Assembly (NCBI RefSeq): GCF_051175385.1
Contig: NZ_CP195108.1
Span: 1-64,000, forward strand
Reading direction: 5' to 3'
Source: Tundrisphaera lichenicola
GTDB taxonomy: Bacteria > Planctomycetota > Planctomycetia > Isosphaerales > Isosphaeraceae
Length of the DNA: 64,000 bases
Shown piece after piece: positions 43,872-53,974 of the stretch. The position numbers and the translations under genes are program-made. The notes under the pieces are model-generated. The model had not been told where the DNA came from, did no database searches, and worked only from the letters and a program-made list of their open reading frames with translations. Position 1 is the stretch's first letter; every line of letters starts with the position of its first letter.

Positions 43872-45359
43872 TCACGACCCGGGATGAGCACCGCCCGGGG
43901 GAGTTTCGGCGGTCGCGTCCTTGCCGGCAACCCCCTTTTTTTCGTCGCCCTTGGAGACCTCGATGGGCTCGTCTTCCGCGAGGATGGAGAGGTCGCCGAG
44001 GATCACATGCTCCGACCCATCGACGGGAGACCAGGCCCCTCCCCCCTTGAGGGTCGAGGGACGCCGGATGTCGATGACCTCGATCCACTCGCCGTCGCTG
44101 ACGCCCGTCCTTATCTCGGCCTTCTTCGCATGGCCTTCCATCAGCATCCAGCAAAAACTCTTGTCGCCCGCAAAGGCCAGGGCCGAGACGGGGAGTGCGC
44201 GGACGTCAGGACGTTCTATAATTACATTTGTATAAGAATACATCCCAGGGAGGAGCTGGCCATCGGGATTGGGAAGGTCGATCTCGGCCCGGAGCGTCCG
44301 GCTCTTGACGTTGAGGGCCCAGGATGTCCGGGTGACCGAGCCGGGGATGGGCTCGTCGCGATAGGCCTTGGCCAGGACCGACGCCTTGGCGCCGATCTTG
44401 ACGTAGTTCGCGTCCGACTCGGGGATGTCGACGAAGATCCGGACGATGTCGGTCCGATCGACCACGTAGATCGGGGCGGCCCCGCCGGGCGAGAGGTCGG
44501 GCGAGCGATTCATGGCGGTGGGGTCGCCGGTGTTGGGCAGTACGAAGTCGGACGAGTTGGCGTTGCGGACCACGATGATCCCGTCGAAGGGGGCATGGAG
44601 CGTGAGATAGCCCACCCAGGCCTCGAGCCGCTTCGCTTCGCTCGTGGCGACGCCCAGCTCGGCCCTGGCCACAGCGACGTCGATCTTGGCCTTCCCGAGC
44701 TTGGACTCGCTCGCGAGCAGGTCGGCGGCGGATCGGTCGATGCTCGACTTCGCCGCGTCCTTGGAGGCGAGCGCCGACTTCCACTGGTTCGTCGACTCCA
44801 GCAGGATCTGGGGGTCGATCACCCCTCGCTTGACCTCTCGATCGAGCCGCTTGACCTCGGTGTCCCAGCGCTCGGCCTCGGCCTCGTACTTGCCGAGGAT
44901 CGCCTTGGATTCGGCGAGCGTCGCCCGGGCCGCCTCGACGTCGGCTTCGGCCACCTCGACGAGCTGCTTGGCCAGCTCGATCCGCTCCTCGTCGAGCTTG
45001 ACCGTTGCTTTCTTCGTGCCGAAATCCTCCACCATCTCGGGAACGAATAGCGTGGCCAGGGTCTGACCCTTCTTCACCTTATCGCCGATGTCGACGATCC
45101 AGTTCTCGATGTAGGCTGTCATCTTCGGGTAGATCGAGGTGCGTTCGTAGCTCTGGATGAAGCTCGGCTGGCCGACGGTCCGGATGATCGTCCGCAGCGA
45201 GGGGCGGACCACCCGGACCTTCGGCGGGTTGGCGACGCTCTCATAATGCGAATCATCCTTGTGGCCGCAGCCGGGTACGGCCAGCGCCGCCAGCCCGAGC
45301 GCGGGGGCGATGTAGCGGGCGAGCCGGCGAAGCGTCAATGGCCGCCAGGATAGTCGCAT
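43872..45359 (-). CDS. RND efflux periplasmic adaptor (membrane fusion protein)
   Basis: A 495-residue HlyD/AcrA-type adaptor. The start at 45359 has GGAGG 6 bases upstream. The N-terminus is a lipoprotein-type signal (ALGLAALAVPGCGHKDD), with Cys as the probable acylation site. It has the biotinyl-lipoyl-like halves (NWIVDIGDKVKKGQTLATLFVPEM and LHAPFDGIIVVRNANSSDFVLP) around a long alpha-hairpin coiled coil rich in Glu, Ala and Lys (about 130-260), then beta-barrel segments (VRIFVDIPESDANYVKIGAKASV) and a membrane-proximal domain. It bridges the inner-membrane RND pump and the TolC-like duct, and is encoded between them. Confidence 0.9.
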   Translation of the reverse strand: MRLSWRPLTLRRLARYIAPALGLAALAVPGCGHKDDSHYESVANPPKVRVVRPSLRTIIRTVGQPSFIQSYERTSIYPKMTAYIENWIVDIGDKVKKGQTLATLFVPEMVEDFGTKKATVKLDEERIELAKQLVEVAEADVEAARATLAESKAILGKYEAEAERWDTEVKRLDREVKRGVIDPQILLESTNQWKSALASKDAAKSSIDRSAADLLASESKLGKAKIDVAVARAELGVATSEAKRLEAWVGYLTLHAPFDGIIVVRNANSSDFVLPNTGDPTAMNRSPDLSPGGAAPIYVVDRTDIVRIFVDIPESDANYVKIGAKASVLAKAYRDEPIPGSVTRTSWALNVKSRTLRAEIDLPNPDGQLLPGMYSYTNVIIERPDVRALPVSALAFAGDKSFCWMLMEGHAKKAEIRTGVSDGEWIEVIDIRRPSTLKGGGAWSPVDGSEHVILGDLSILAEDEPIEVSKGDEKKGVAGKDATAETPPGGAHPGS

Positions 45360-45460
45360 CGAGGTCCTCCGAGAGTTTGGGAGCCGGGCGGGAGCAATCG
45401 CCCGCGAAATCCGCGCGGGCTGCGGTCGAAGCATGAGAATTTTAACAGTCGGCCGGTCCA

Positions 45461-48400
45461 TCATGCCCCTCCTTCGGGATGGGCGTCCGGCGAGTCATGG
45501 GCCGTGCCCGGCGGGCGGACATGCCCCGAGTGGGGGCCAATTTCCGACCCGCCCGTCGACGATCCAGCGTCCTCCTCTCCGGGTGGCTTCTGGAAGCCCA
45601 GTGCGACCTTGAGATCGTCGACCGTATAGTGCGTCACCAGATCGCGACGCTTCGACCGGGCCTCGTCGAGGATTTCCCGGAGGAATTGGAGCGCGTCCTG
45701 GTCCTTGTGATCATTGCGGCCGTCGTGGGTGGCTCCGGTGACCGCGTGGCCGTTGGAGCCGCCCTGGCCATCGGATTGCCCGCGGTGCTTGCCGGGGGGC
45801 TCGTTGAGGAAGACCGTGGGGTCGTAGTGCTTGCTCTCGGGGTCATCGGGGTAGATCGAGGGGGAGTGGGCCTCCTTCTTGCCGATCACGAGGGCGAAGA
45901 TCGAAGGGAGCACCAGCAGGGTAGCGAAGGTGGACATGATCAGCCCGCCGATGACCGCCCGGCCGAGCGGGGCCTGCATCTGGCTGCCCTTCTCCAGCGC
46001 CAGGGCCATCGGCACCATGCCGATCGACATGGCACAGGCGGTCATCAGGATCGGCCGGAGTCGATCCGAGGCGCCGATGATCGCCGCCTCGTGCGATCTC
46101 GATCCCCCCTTCCAGTGCTCGTCCATGAATGTCACGAGCATGACCGAGTTCGACACGGAAACGCCCAAGCACATGATCGATCCCATGAACGACTCGATGT
46201 TCAGCGAGGTCCCGGTGACGTAGAGGATCGTCGCGATCCCCGCCATCACCCCCGGCACGGCGCCGATCGAGATCAAGGCGAGCCTGAGCGACTGAAAGTA
46301 GGCCGTCAGGAGGATGAAGATCACGAAGACCGCGACGCCCAGGCCGATCCCCAGCGACTCGAACATCTCGATCATCGGCGGGAGCTGCCCCATGGGCTCG
46401 ACCCGGACGCCGCGGGGCGGCTCGCCGGCGGCCTTGATCGCCTCGGCGACCTGGCGAGAGGCCCGCCCCATGTCCTCCCCTTCGACGTTGGCCACCAGGG
46501 TCAGGTATCGCTGGGACATATCGCGGTCGACCTCGCCGGGCCGGACGCCTCGGTGGACCGTCGCCACGTCGCGGATCATCAGGTTGACCAGCGGGTTGAC
46601 CGACTCGATCGGCAGCGTCTCGATGTCCTCCGGCTTGTCGAGCCGCAAGGGCGGGATCTGGAGCTGGACCAGGTAGTCGAAGCCGGTCTTCTCGTCGATC
46701 CAGTAGTTGAGCGAGGCGAACCGGGTCGAGGCCGTCGCCATCACCAGGGCGTGCCTCAGATCATCGACTTTGGCCCCGCTCAAGCCCGCCTTCTCGCGGT
46801 CGATGACGATCTCCACGCTGGGATAATCGAGCGCCTGCTGGAACTCGATGTCGCGGAGGAAGGAGATCTTCCTCATCTCGCCGGCGATCTTCTCGGCGTG
46901 CTGTCGGACCTGCTTCAAGTCCGTCCCTACCACCCTGATGGCGATGGGAGAGGGCGAACCAAAGCTCATCACGCTGGTCACGATGTCGCCGGGCTCGAAC
47001 CCGAATATCGAGGTCTTGGCCTGCCGCTCGGCCTCAGCCTTCTCCAGGCCCCCCTTCTCCAGACGATCGGCCATCCAGGGGATCACCCGCTCGGGCAAGA
47101 TCTTGCGGAGTCGCTCGCGGAATGGCGCGAGCTTGATCTTGGTGTCCTCGCGGAACGCCACGCGAAGCTGGCCGTCGTCGGGCCCCCTCATGAAGAGCAC
47201 CATGTTGTCGATGCCGAAATTGGTCGCGACCTGCCCCACGTACCCCATCGTGATCTCGATGTTCTCCGCCTTGGCTTCTTCCTCGATCACTTCCAGGCAC
47301 TTCACCGCCATCTCACGGGTCAGCTCGAAGTTCGAGCCGATCGGCGGACGGAATCGGAGCACGAACTCCCCCGAGTCGATCTGCGGGAACAGCTCGGTCC
47401 CGAGCTGCAACCCCAGCGACGCGAGGATCACGGCGCACGCCACTAGGTACACGGGCACGACCAGGAGGCGGAGCCCGACGAACCAGCCCACCAGCTTGCG
47501 ATAGCCCTTGAGGACCTTGCCGAAGACGCCCGCCTCCTCGTCGTGATGACCCATCGGCCTGAGCAGGGCCACGCACATGATCGGCACGAAGGTGCTGGAC
47601 AGGAAGTACGACGAGATCATCGCGAACCCGACGGCCAGGGTGAGCGGCATGAACAGCGAGCGCAGAGGGTCGCTCATGATGAATGCCGGGATGAATACCG
47701 AGAGGATACACATGAGCGCCAGCAGACGAGGGACCGCCGTGATCAGGCTGCCGTGGAGGACCGCCGAGGCGATATTATCGGTCCGCTGCATCTGGACATG
47801 GATGTTCTCGACCGTCACGGTCGATTCGTCGACGAGGATGCCGATGGCCAGCGCCATCCCTCCCAGCGACATGATGTTGATCGTGTTGCCCGTGATCCAG
47901 AGCCCGAAGAGCGAGCCGAGTAGTGCCAGCGGGATATTCGAGACGACGACGATCACGCTCCGAATGTCGCGAAGAAATAGGAGGATCATGAGGCCGGTCA
48001 GCCCCGCGCCGATAAGCCCTTCGGTCGCCACGCTCTCGACGGCGGCCACCACCGTGGGCGACTCGTCGAACTCGAAGTTGACCTTCACGTCCTTGGGCAC
48101 CGCGTCGCGGAACAACGGCATCGCCTTGCGGATATCGGCCACGACCGTCAGCGTCGAGCCGGTATCCTTCTTGATGATCGGCAGGTAGACCGATTTTTTC
48201 CCATTAACCAGGGCATAACCATAGGTAATGTCGGTGTCGTCACTGATCGCCGCCACGTCGCGCAGGTAGACGTTCTCTCCCAGCTTCAGCGGGATCTCGC
48301 CGAGCTTCTGGATGTCGCCGATCGTCGCGTTGTTGGCGACGATCGGCATCGAGTCCTTCACGTAGATGTTGCCGGCCGGGATGACGGTGTTGCCGCTGGC

Positions 48401-49030
48401 CAGGGCCTCGGTGACCTTCTCGGGGGTCAGGTTGTAGTCCAGGAGCTTCTGGGGGTCAACGTTGATGACGATCGATCGCATGTTCGGGCCGAACGGCGAG
48501 ATTGCGACCGTGCCCGGGACGTTCTTCTGCACCAGGGGGCGGATGACGTTCTGCGCCAGGTCGCCCATTGCTCCCAGCGACGTCGTATCGCTCTCGAAGA
48601 CGAGGTAGCCGACCGGGACGCTGCCGGCGTCCATCCGCATGATCATCGGCGGCAGCGTCCCCTTGGGCATCCACGACATGGCCCGGTCGGACATCGCCAC
48701 GACCTGGGCCATCGCCTGGCCCATGTCCGTGCCCGGTTCGAACGACAGCTCGCAGAGGGCGACCTGCTGGATGTTCCTGGTGTTGATGTCGCTCACGCCG
48801 TCGACGTATTGGAAGTACAGCTCGAGCTCGTTGACGATGAACCCCTCGACTTGGTCCGGGCTCATCCCGATGTAGTCGAGGAAGACGTAGATCTTCGGGA
48901 CATTGAGCGAGGGGAAGATGTCGACTCGCATCCGCTGATAAGCCAGGGTGCCGCCGCTGATCAGGGCCACGACCAGCATCAAGGTCGTGACCGGACGTCG
49001 CATGGCGAATACTGTAGGATTCATCTTCAT
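45461..49030 (-). CDS. RND-family efflux transporter, inner-membrane pump
   Basis: An 1189-residue RND pump, the size of AcrB/CusA relatives plus a C-terminal tail of about 130 residues. The first transmembrane helix is at the N-terminus (MRRPVTTLMLVVALISGGTL). Two large periplasmic domains follow TM1 and TM7. The TM4 motif GGMALAIGILVDESTVTVEN carries one Asp and an adjacent Glu where AcrB has two Asp. The TM10 segment CLGVSVSNSVMLVTFMDEHW has no Lys at the position of the AcrB proton-relay lysine. Substrate is not decided by sequence. It is the first gene of the operon; the adaptor starts 101 bases after its stop. Confidence 0.92.
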   Translation of the reverse strand: MKMNPTVFAMRRPVTTLMLVVALISGGTLAYQRMRVDIFPSLNVPKIYVFLDYIGMSPDQVEGFIVNELELYFQYVDGVSDINTRNIQQVALCELSFEPGTDMGQAMAQVVAMSDRAMSWMPKGTLPPMIMRMDAGSVPVGYLVFESDTTSLGAMGDLAQNVIRPLVQKNVPGTVAISPFGPNMRSIVINVDPQKLLDYNLTPEKVTEALASGNTVIPAGNIYVKDSMPIVANNATIGDIQKLGEIPLKLGENVYLRDVAAISDDTDITYGYALVNGKKSVYLPIIKKDTGSTLTVVADIRKAMPLFRDAVPKDVKVNFEFDESPTVVAAVESVATEGLIGAGLTGLMILLFLRDIRSVIVVVSNIPLALLGSLFGLWITGNTINIMSLGGMALAIGILVDESTVTVENIHVQMQRTDNIASAVLHGSLITAVPRLLALMCILSVFIPAFIMSDPLRSLFMPLTLAVGFAMISSYFLSSTFVPIMCVALLRPMGHHDEEAGVFGKVLKGYRKLVGWFVGLRLLVVPVYLVACAVILASLGLQLGTELFPQIDSGEFVLRFRPPIGSNFELTREMAVKCLEVIEEEAKAENIEITMGYVGQVATNFGIDNMVLFMRGPDDGQLRVAFREDTKIKLAPFRERLRKILPERVIPWMADRLEKGGLEKAEAERQAKTSIFGFEPGDIVTSVMSFGSPSPIAIRVVGTDLKQVRQHAEKIAGEMRKISFLRDIEFQQALDYPSVEIVIDREKAGLSGAKVDDLRHALVMATASTRFASLNYWIDEKTGFDYLVQLQIPPLRLDKPEDIETLPIESVNPLVNLMIRDVATVHRGVRPGEVDRDMSQRYLTLVANVEGEDMGRASRQVAEAIKAAGEPPRGVRVEPMGQLPPMIEMFESLGIGLGVAVFVIFILLTAYFQSLRLALISIGAVPGVMAGIATILYVTGTSLNIESFMGSIMCLGVSVSNSVMLVTFMDEHWKGGSRSHEAAIIGASDRLRPILMTACAMSIGMVPMALALEKGSQMQAPLGRAVIGGLIMSTFATLLVLPSIFALVIGKKEAHSPSIYPDDPESKHYDPTVFLNEPPGKHRGQSDGQGGSNGHAVTGATHDGRNDHKDQDALQFLREILDEARSKRRDLVTHYTVDDLKVALGFQKPPGEEDAGSSTGGSEIGPHSGHVRPPGTAHDSPDAHPEGGA

Positions 49031-49044
49031 GACTCACATCGAGT

Positions 49045-49625
49045 GAATGCTCCCACCGCCTGTAGGCGGGGGCTTCGTTCTAACGAGCTCAAGTCCCGCT
49101 CCGAGCAATGCTCGGCCCCAGTCTTATCCGCCAGAGGCGGGCTGGAAGTCCCCCATGCTCCACGCGGAAGTTCCCCGGACCCGACTCGCCCTGGTTGGCG
49201 ATGTAGCCCGCCACCGCCTCGTTGCTCACGTTCCTTTGCCTCAGCAGATGTATCCGCGACCCCAGAACTCCTCCCGCTGCCCGACGAACTCCTGCAGCAT
49301 CTCCTACGCCGCCTTCCCCGCAGCTCCGCACCGGCCGGCTGAGCGTCACGCTCGGCGAGATCGACATCGGCAGGTGCACGTGGTCCTTGCAGATCTGGCT
49401 CTTCAGGATCTGCACATCATGCGTCCCGCAGACCTTCCGGATCAGCTCCCGGGGCCGCTTGCCGATCGGCCCGACCGGCACCGGCTTGCGGTACTTCGTC
49501 GCCCAGGCCAGGTGCGGGTGGATCTCGAAGTCGCGACGCGATCGATGACGGTACTCGTTCATGGACGACGATTGTAACGACTTGCCACGCTAAAGCCTCC
49601 GCCTGAGGGCGAGGGTTTCAAATCT
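49045..49625 (-). mobile_element. IS200/IS605-type element, decayed
   Basis: About 580 bases with end hairpins typical of single-strand-transposed elements: CACCGCCTGTAGGCGG with flanks at about 49053-49072, and an imperfect CCTCCGCC/GGGCGAGG hairpin at about 49598-49615. The tyrosine transposase remnant lies between them. It sits just upstream of the efflux operon start. Confidence 0.65.
49089..49562 (-). pseudogene. IS200-like tyrosine transposase, frameshifted
   Basis: The N-terminal half is normal: MNEYRHRSRRDFEIHPHLAW, ATKYRKPVP and the HUH-type KSQICKDHVHL. Downstream the expected MLQEFVGQREEFWGRGYI segment is in another frame and contains a stop. The end (NVSNEAVAGYIANQGES) with the catalytic Tyr returns to the first frame. 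At least two indels are needed to restore it. Inactive. Confidence 0.8.
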
Positions 49626-49846
49626 CCATGCAAGTGACAATCAACGGGGTGGTGGAGGCGGCATCGAGGCGCCGGTGATCGATCTGAAGTGGGACCGGAC
49701 GACCGCCATCATCGCTACAGGCGTCATCAATTCGACATGAAGACCCTTTATCGGTCGACCTGGGAAAGCTCGGGCACCGAAAACGAAGGATCTCCGGCAA
49801 GAACCGGCGAACGAGCACGGCCCTTCCACCGGATGGAGGGGCCCGG

Positions 49847-50517
49847 TCAGACTTGCGTCATCAGGGAGACGAGCCGATCGAAGTCCACCGGCTTGACCAG
49901 GGGATGGTCGAAGCCCGTCTCGCGAGAGCGGCTGCGGTCCTCCTCCTGGCCGTACCCCGAGACGGCGATAATGACCGCCCCCCGACAGCAGGGTTTCTCG
50001 CGGAGCGTGCGTGCCACCTCGTAGCCGTCCAGGCCGGGCAGGCCGATATCCAGGAGGACGAACTCCGGCCTCGAGATGCGGGCCGCTTCGACGGCCGAGT
50101 GCCCGTCGTGCGCCATCCGTACCTCGTTGCCGAGGAGCTTTAATAGCTTCGCCATCCCACGGGCCGTGTCCATGTTGTCGTCCACCACGAGGATGCGGGA
50201 GCCCCGCCTCGCCGGCATCTGCGCCTCGGGCTGTTGCGATGCGAGAGCGGGCGACCTCGCCGCGGGCAAGGTCACGGTGAATGTGCTCCCCTTGCCGGGG
50301 CCCTCGCTCCGGGCCGACACGCCGCCGCCGTGCAGCTCGGCGAGCTTCTGCACGACCGTCAGCCCGATGCCCAGGCCCCCCTCCGAGCGGGCGATCGAGC
50401 GTTCCCCCTGGGCGAACAGCTCGAACATCTGGGGGAGCTTCTCGGGCGGGATGCCCATCCCGTCGTCTTCCACCGTGATGACGATGTGCTCCCCGTCTCG
50501 CCGCGCCCCGAGGCGAA
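49847..50517 (-). pseudogene. Hybrid histidine kinase C-terminal fragment (HATPase plus receiver)
   Basis: The frame enters from the IS3 element and carries a histidine-kinase ATPase domain (VEDDGMGIPPEKLPQMFELFAQGERS with G1 and F boxes; GGLGIGLTVVQKLAELHGG as G2). A response-regulator receiver follows (RILVVDDNMDTARGMAKLL, phosphoacceptor Asp in FVLLDIGLPGLDGYEV, conserved Lys in PLVKPVDF). The sensor, DHp domain and phosphoacceptor His are missing because the IS3 element and probably an adjacent deletion removed them. It cannot work as a kinase by itself. Confidence 0.82.
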
Positions 50518-50582
50518 GTGGACTTCCCCAGGGATGGCGGGCGCCCGGATAAGAGCGTACGCTCGAACCCAGGAGTCCACTG

Positions 50583-50879
50583 ATGCCGACGACACGACGA
50601 ACTTTCACCCCCGAGTTCAAGGCTGAGGCCGTCAAGCTTGTTACTGAGCAGGGACGCAGCTTCGTCGAGGTTGCCCGCGACCTCGACATCGGCGAGAGCA
50701 CACTGCGAGGTTGGAGGCAGGCCCTGGCCAAAAACGGCCCCCACGCCTTCCCGGGACGCGGGAATCCGCCCGCCCTGGAAGAGGAACTCCGCCGTCTGAG
50801 GGCCGATGTCAAGCGACTCACAATGGAGCGTGACATCCTGAAAAAAGCGACGGCCTTCTTCGCCAGGGAGTCGTCATGA
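50583..50879 (+). CDS. IS3-family transposase OrfA
   Basis: A 98-residue HTH protein: RRTFTPEFKAEAVKLVTEQGRSFVEVARDLDIGESTLRGWRQAL, then a leucine-zipper-like helix (LEEELRRLRADVKRLTMERDILKKATAFF). It binds the IS ends. The stop overlaps the OrfB start (ATGA). An AAAAAAG run at 50841-50847 could support the -1 frameshift usual in this family, though its phase is not the ideal one. Confidence 0.9.
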   Translation: MPTTRRTFTPEFKAEAVKLVTEQGRSFVEVARDLDIGESTLRGWRQALAKNGPHAFPGRGNPPALEEELRRLRADVKRLTMERDILKKATAFFARESS

Positions 50880-51730
50880 GATACGACTTCATCCAACGCC
50901 ACCAGGAGCGATGGCCGGTCCGGACGATGTGCCGGGTCCTGCGTGTCTCCCCAGGTGGTTATTACGATTGGCGAGGAAGGCCGAAGAGCCTCAGGACGCA
51001 ACGACGCGAGGCCCTGGTCGTGGCGATCCAGGCCGTGCATCAGCAGGTCAAGGCCCGCTACGGCAGCCCGAGGATCCACGCCGAGCTAGTGGCTCGGGGG
51101 ACCCCCTGCTGCGTCAACACCGTGGCGAAACTGATGCGAAACCACGGAATCGCCGCCAAGACGAAGCGGAAGTTCCGTGTCACGACCGACTCGAATCACC
51201 GTCGCCCCGTGTCCGAGAATGTGCTCAATCGTCAATTTGAACCGGAGGCCATCAATCAGGCCTGGACGGCGGATATCACCTATGTCGCGACCGGCGAGGG
51301 CTGGCTGTACCTGGCGGCGGTGGAGGACCTCCACTCGCGGCGGATCGTGGGCTGGTCGATGAGCACGCGGATCGACAGCCGGCTGGTGGTCGACGCCCTG
51401 GATATGGCGTTGGCCCAGCGTCTGCCGGGCGAAGGGCTGGTGGCCCATTCGGATCGTGGCAGCCAATACGCCAGCGAGCACTACCAGGGATTGCTCGCCA
51501 GGCATGGGATCATCGGCAGCATGAGCAGGCGGGGCAACTGCTGGGACAATGCGCCGATGGAGAGCTTTTTCGCGAGCCTGAAGAAGGAACTTTCACGCGG
51601 CGAGTTTTTCGCGACGAGAGCCGAGGCACGAACCGAGCTGTTCGAGTACATCGAGGTGTTTTACAACCGATTGAGAAGGCATTCCGCGTTGGGATACCTC
51701 TCGCCAAGCGAGTACGAACGAGTCGCTTAA
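50876..51730 (+). CDS. IS3-family transposase OrfB (DDE integrase core)
   Basis: A 284-residue catalytic subunit. HTH_21-type N-domain (VVAIQAVHQQVKARYGSPRIHAEL), then the rve core with catalytic Asp in AWTADITYVATGEGWLYLAAVED, Asp in LVAHSDRGSQYAS, and Glu in GNCWDNAPMESFFASLKKEL. It ends with the YIEVFYNRLRRHSALGYLSPSEYE block. No defects are seen, so with OrfA it should be an active element. Confidence 0.92.
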   Translation: MRYDFIQRHQERWPVRTMCRVLRVSPGGYYDWRGRPKSLRTQRREALVVAIQAVHQQVKARYGSPRIHAELVARGTPCCVNTVAKLMRNHGIAAKTKRKFRVTTDSNHRRPVSENVLNRQFEPEAINQAWTADITYVATGEGWLYLAAVEDLHSRRIVGWSMSTRIDSRLVVDALDMALAQRLPGEGLVAHSDRGSQYASEHYQGLLARHGIIGSMSRRGNCWDNAPMESFFASLKKELSRGEFFATRAEARTELFEYIEVFYNRLRRHSALGYLSPSEYERVA

Positions 51731-51769
51731 AACGTTAACCGGGCGCCCGCCATCCCTGGGGAAGTCCAC

Positions 51770-53895
51770 GTGAAGCGTCATCGTCCTCCAAGCTCAAGTC
51801 CTGGCATCTCGACCGGTCCGCTGTCGTCTACATCCGCCAGTCGACGCCGCAGCAGGTCCTCGAGCATCAGGAATCCACGGCCCGCCAATATGCCCTGGCC
51901 GATCGGGCCGTCGACCTGGGATGGTCGCGGGCCCAGGTCCACGTGATCGACGACGACCTGGGTAAGAGCGGGCAATCGATCGAAGGGCGGCCGGGGTTCC
52001 AGCGGTTGCTCGCCGAGGTCGCCCTGGATCGGGTGGGGTTGATCCTCGGGCTGGAAATGAGCCGGTTGGCCCGGTCCTGCAAGGATTGGCACCACCTGAT
52101 CGATCTCTGCGCCCGATTCCGCGTCCTGCTCGCCGACTCGGAATCGATCTACGATCCGACCGAATACTCGGATCGCCTGCTGCTCGGGCTGACCGGCATG
52201 ATGAACGAAGCGGAGCTGCACATCCTCAAGCAGAGGATGTACCAGGGGAAATTGAACAAGGCACGTCGCGGGGAGTTGGTGGTCGCCGTCCCGGTCGGGT
52301 ACGTCAAGTCTCCGGCCGGAGAGGTCACCCTGGACCCGGACGAGCAGGTCCAGGAGATCGTCCGGCTGGTCTTCGATCAGTTCGATCGGCAGGGGACGGT
52401 GCACGGCGTCCTCCGTCATCTGATCGCCTGCGGCATCCGAATGCCGTTACGTCGGCGCGGCGGACCCGATCGGGGGGAACTGGACTGGCGGCCTCCGGGC
52501 CGGGAGACCGTCCGCCATATCCTCCGCCATCCGATCTATGCGGGAGCTTACGTCTATGGATTCCGCCCGGTCGATCCTCGCCGCCGGAAGCCCGGAAGCC
52601 CCAAGAGTGGCCGTGGCTGCGGCCTGGCTGCGGAGGAATGCCAGGTCTTCTTGAGGGATCGGTATCCGGCGTACATCAGTTGGGACCAGTTCGAGGCGAA
52701 TCGCAGTCGGATGGCGGCGAACCGGTCGCGAGCCGAGTCTCCCGGCGCGGTCCGGGACGGGGCCGCCCTGCTGGCGGGGGTCGTGCGGTGCGGACGATGT
52801 GGGCGTCGGATGTACGTGCGTTACAGGCGGAGCGGTCGCTGTCCCACGTACGTCTGCAGCATGCTGCGGTCGGACCATGGCCTACCCCTGTGCCAATCGG
52901 TCTCGGCGATCGAGGTCGAGGCCTGGGTCGCCCAGGAGGTACTGGAGGCCTTGCAACCGGCGGCCCTGGACGCCAGCCTCGAGGCCGCGTCACGGGTCGA
53001 TGAGCAGCGATGCCGGGTGATCCACGACTGGGAGCGTCGGGTCGAGAGAGCGCGGTACGAAGCCGATCGGGCCGGCCGGCAATACCAGGCTTGCGAGCCG
53101 GAGAATCGCCTGGTGGGCCGCACCCTGGAGCGTCGCTGGGATGAGGTGTTGCAGGCCGCCCGGATGGCGGAGGAGGACTTCGATCGTTTCCTCAGGGAGC
53201 AGCCGCGGATCTTGGGCGAGGCCGATCGAGAGCGGATTCGCCGGCTGGCCGTGGAAGTCCCTGCCTTGTGGCATGCCCCCACGACGACGCACGCGGACCG
53301 ACGCCAGATCGTGAGGCTCCTGATCGACGGGGTGGTGCTGACCGTCGATTCGGGCAGTGATCATGTGGGGGCGCGAATCGAATGGGCCGGAGGGGCGGTG
53401 CGAGAGAGGACGCTGCCCAGGGAAGTATTCGGATACAAGAAGCAACGACAATGGGAACCGCTTTCAGGCCGGCTCGCGGCCCTGCACGGCCTGGGAGAGA
53501 CGCCCTGCGTGATCGCGACGATCCTCGACCGGGAAGGCTTTCGGCCGCCAAAGCGGGCGACTCGTTTCACCGACGGGATAGTACGGCGGCTGCTTCACGA
53601 GATGGGGTTGAGGCCGCGCATACCGCATCAGACGAGCGCGGGCGTCCTGTCGACGGGCGAGGTGTGGTTGCACGACCTGGCGCAGACCCTGACCTTGTCG
53701 CCGTACACGTTGCACGGCTGTCGGAGGAAGGGCTGGCTACACGCGCGCCAACTGGGTGGGCGTGGCGGTCCATGGGCGTTGTGGGTCGACAGAGCTGAGC
53801 TGGACCGTCTGCGGGACTTGAAAGAATGCCCCCGGCTCTGGAATCATCAGGAGCAGCTGGCGCGATTGCGAACACCCGGGCCGCGTGGCGACTGA
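51770..53895 (+). pseudogene. Large serine recombinase lacking its start codon
   Basis: The frame is open from the IS3 right end to 53895, about 700 residues. It contains LDRSAVVYIRQSTPQQVLEHQ with the catalytic Ser, GLILGLEMSRLARSCKDWHHLI, a recombinase domain (FDQFDRQGTVHGVLRHLIACGI), a zinc-ribbon (VVRCGRCGRRMYVRYRRSGRCPTYVC), a coiled-coil region and a C-terminal HTH-rich tail. In-frame sequence from the stop at 51736 to the catalytic motif has no ATG, GTG or TTG. The first GTG (51943) is past the catalytic Ser. The IS3 insertion therefore removed the start. Only a handful of N-terminal residues appear lost, so start-codon capture could revive it. Confidence 0.8.
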
Positions 53896-53974
53896 ACTTG
53901 TCTGCCCGTCTCGGGGGGCGAGGCGATGTGACTCGCTCCCCCTCTCACACAACTTGTCACCTGGAGGGCAGTAT

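Larger units (their letters stand above)
50518..51769 (+). mobile_element. IS3-family insertion sequence with perfect ends
   Basis: Perfect inverted repeats of about 31 bases (50518-50548 and 51739-51769, starting GTGGACTTCCCCAGGGATGG) bound an element of about 1.25 kb with overlapping orfA and orfB. No short target duplication is visible. The left flank is a histidine kinase cut in the middle and the right flank is a recombinase lacking its first codons. This suggests an insertion followed by adjacent deletion. Confidence 0.9.

Noticed and set aside
43281..45050. Plus-strand frame of about 589 codons opposite the outer-membrane protein and adaptor genes
   Set aside because: It spans two real genes on the other strand and their spacer, and has no recognisable motif.
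45479..47446. Plus-strand frame of about 655 codons opposite the RND pump
   Set aside because: Antisense shadow rich in His, Arg, Asp and Gly with no domain; the minus-strand RND sequence is clear throughout.
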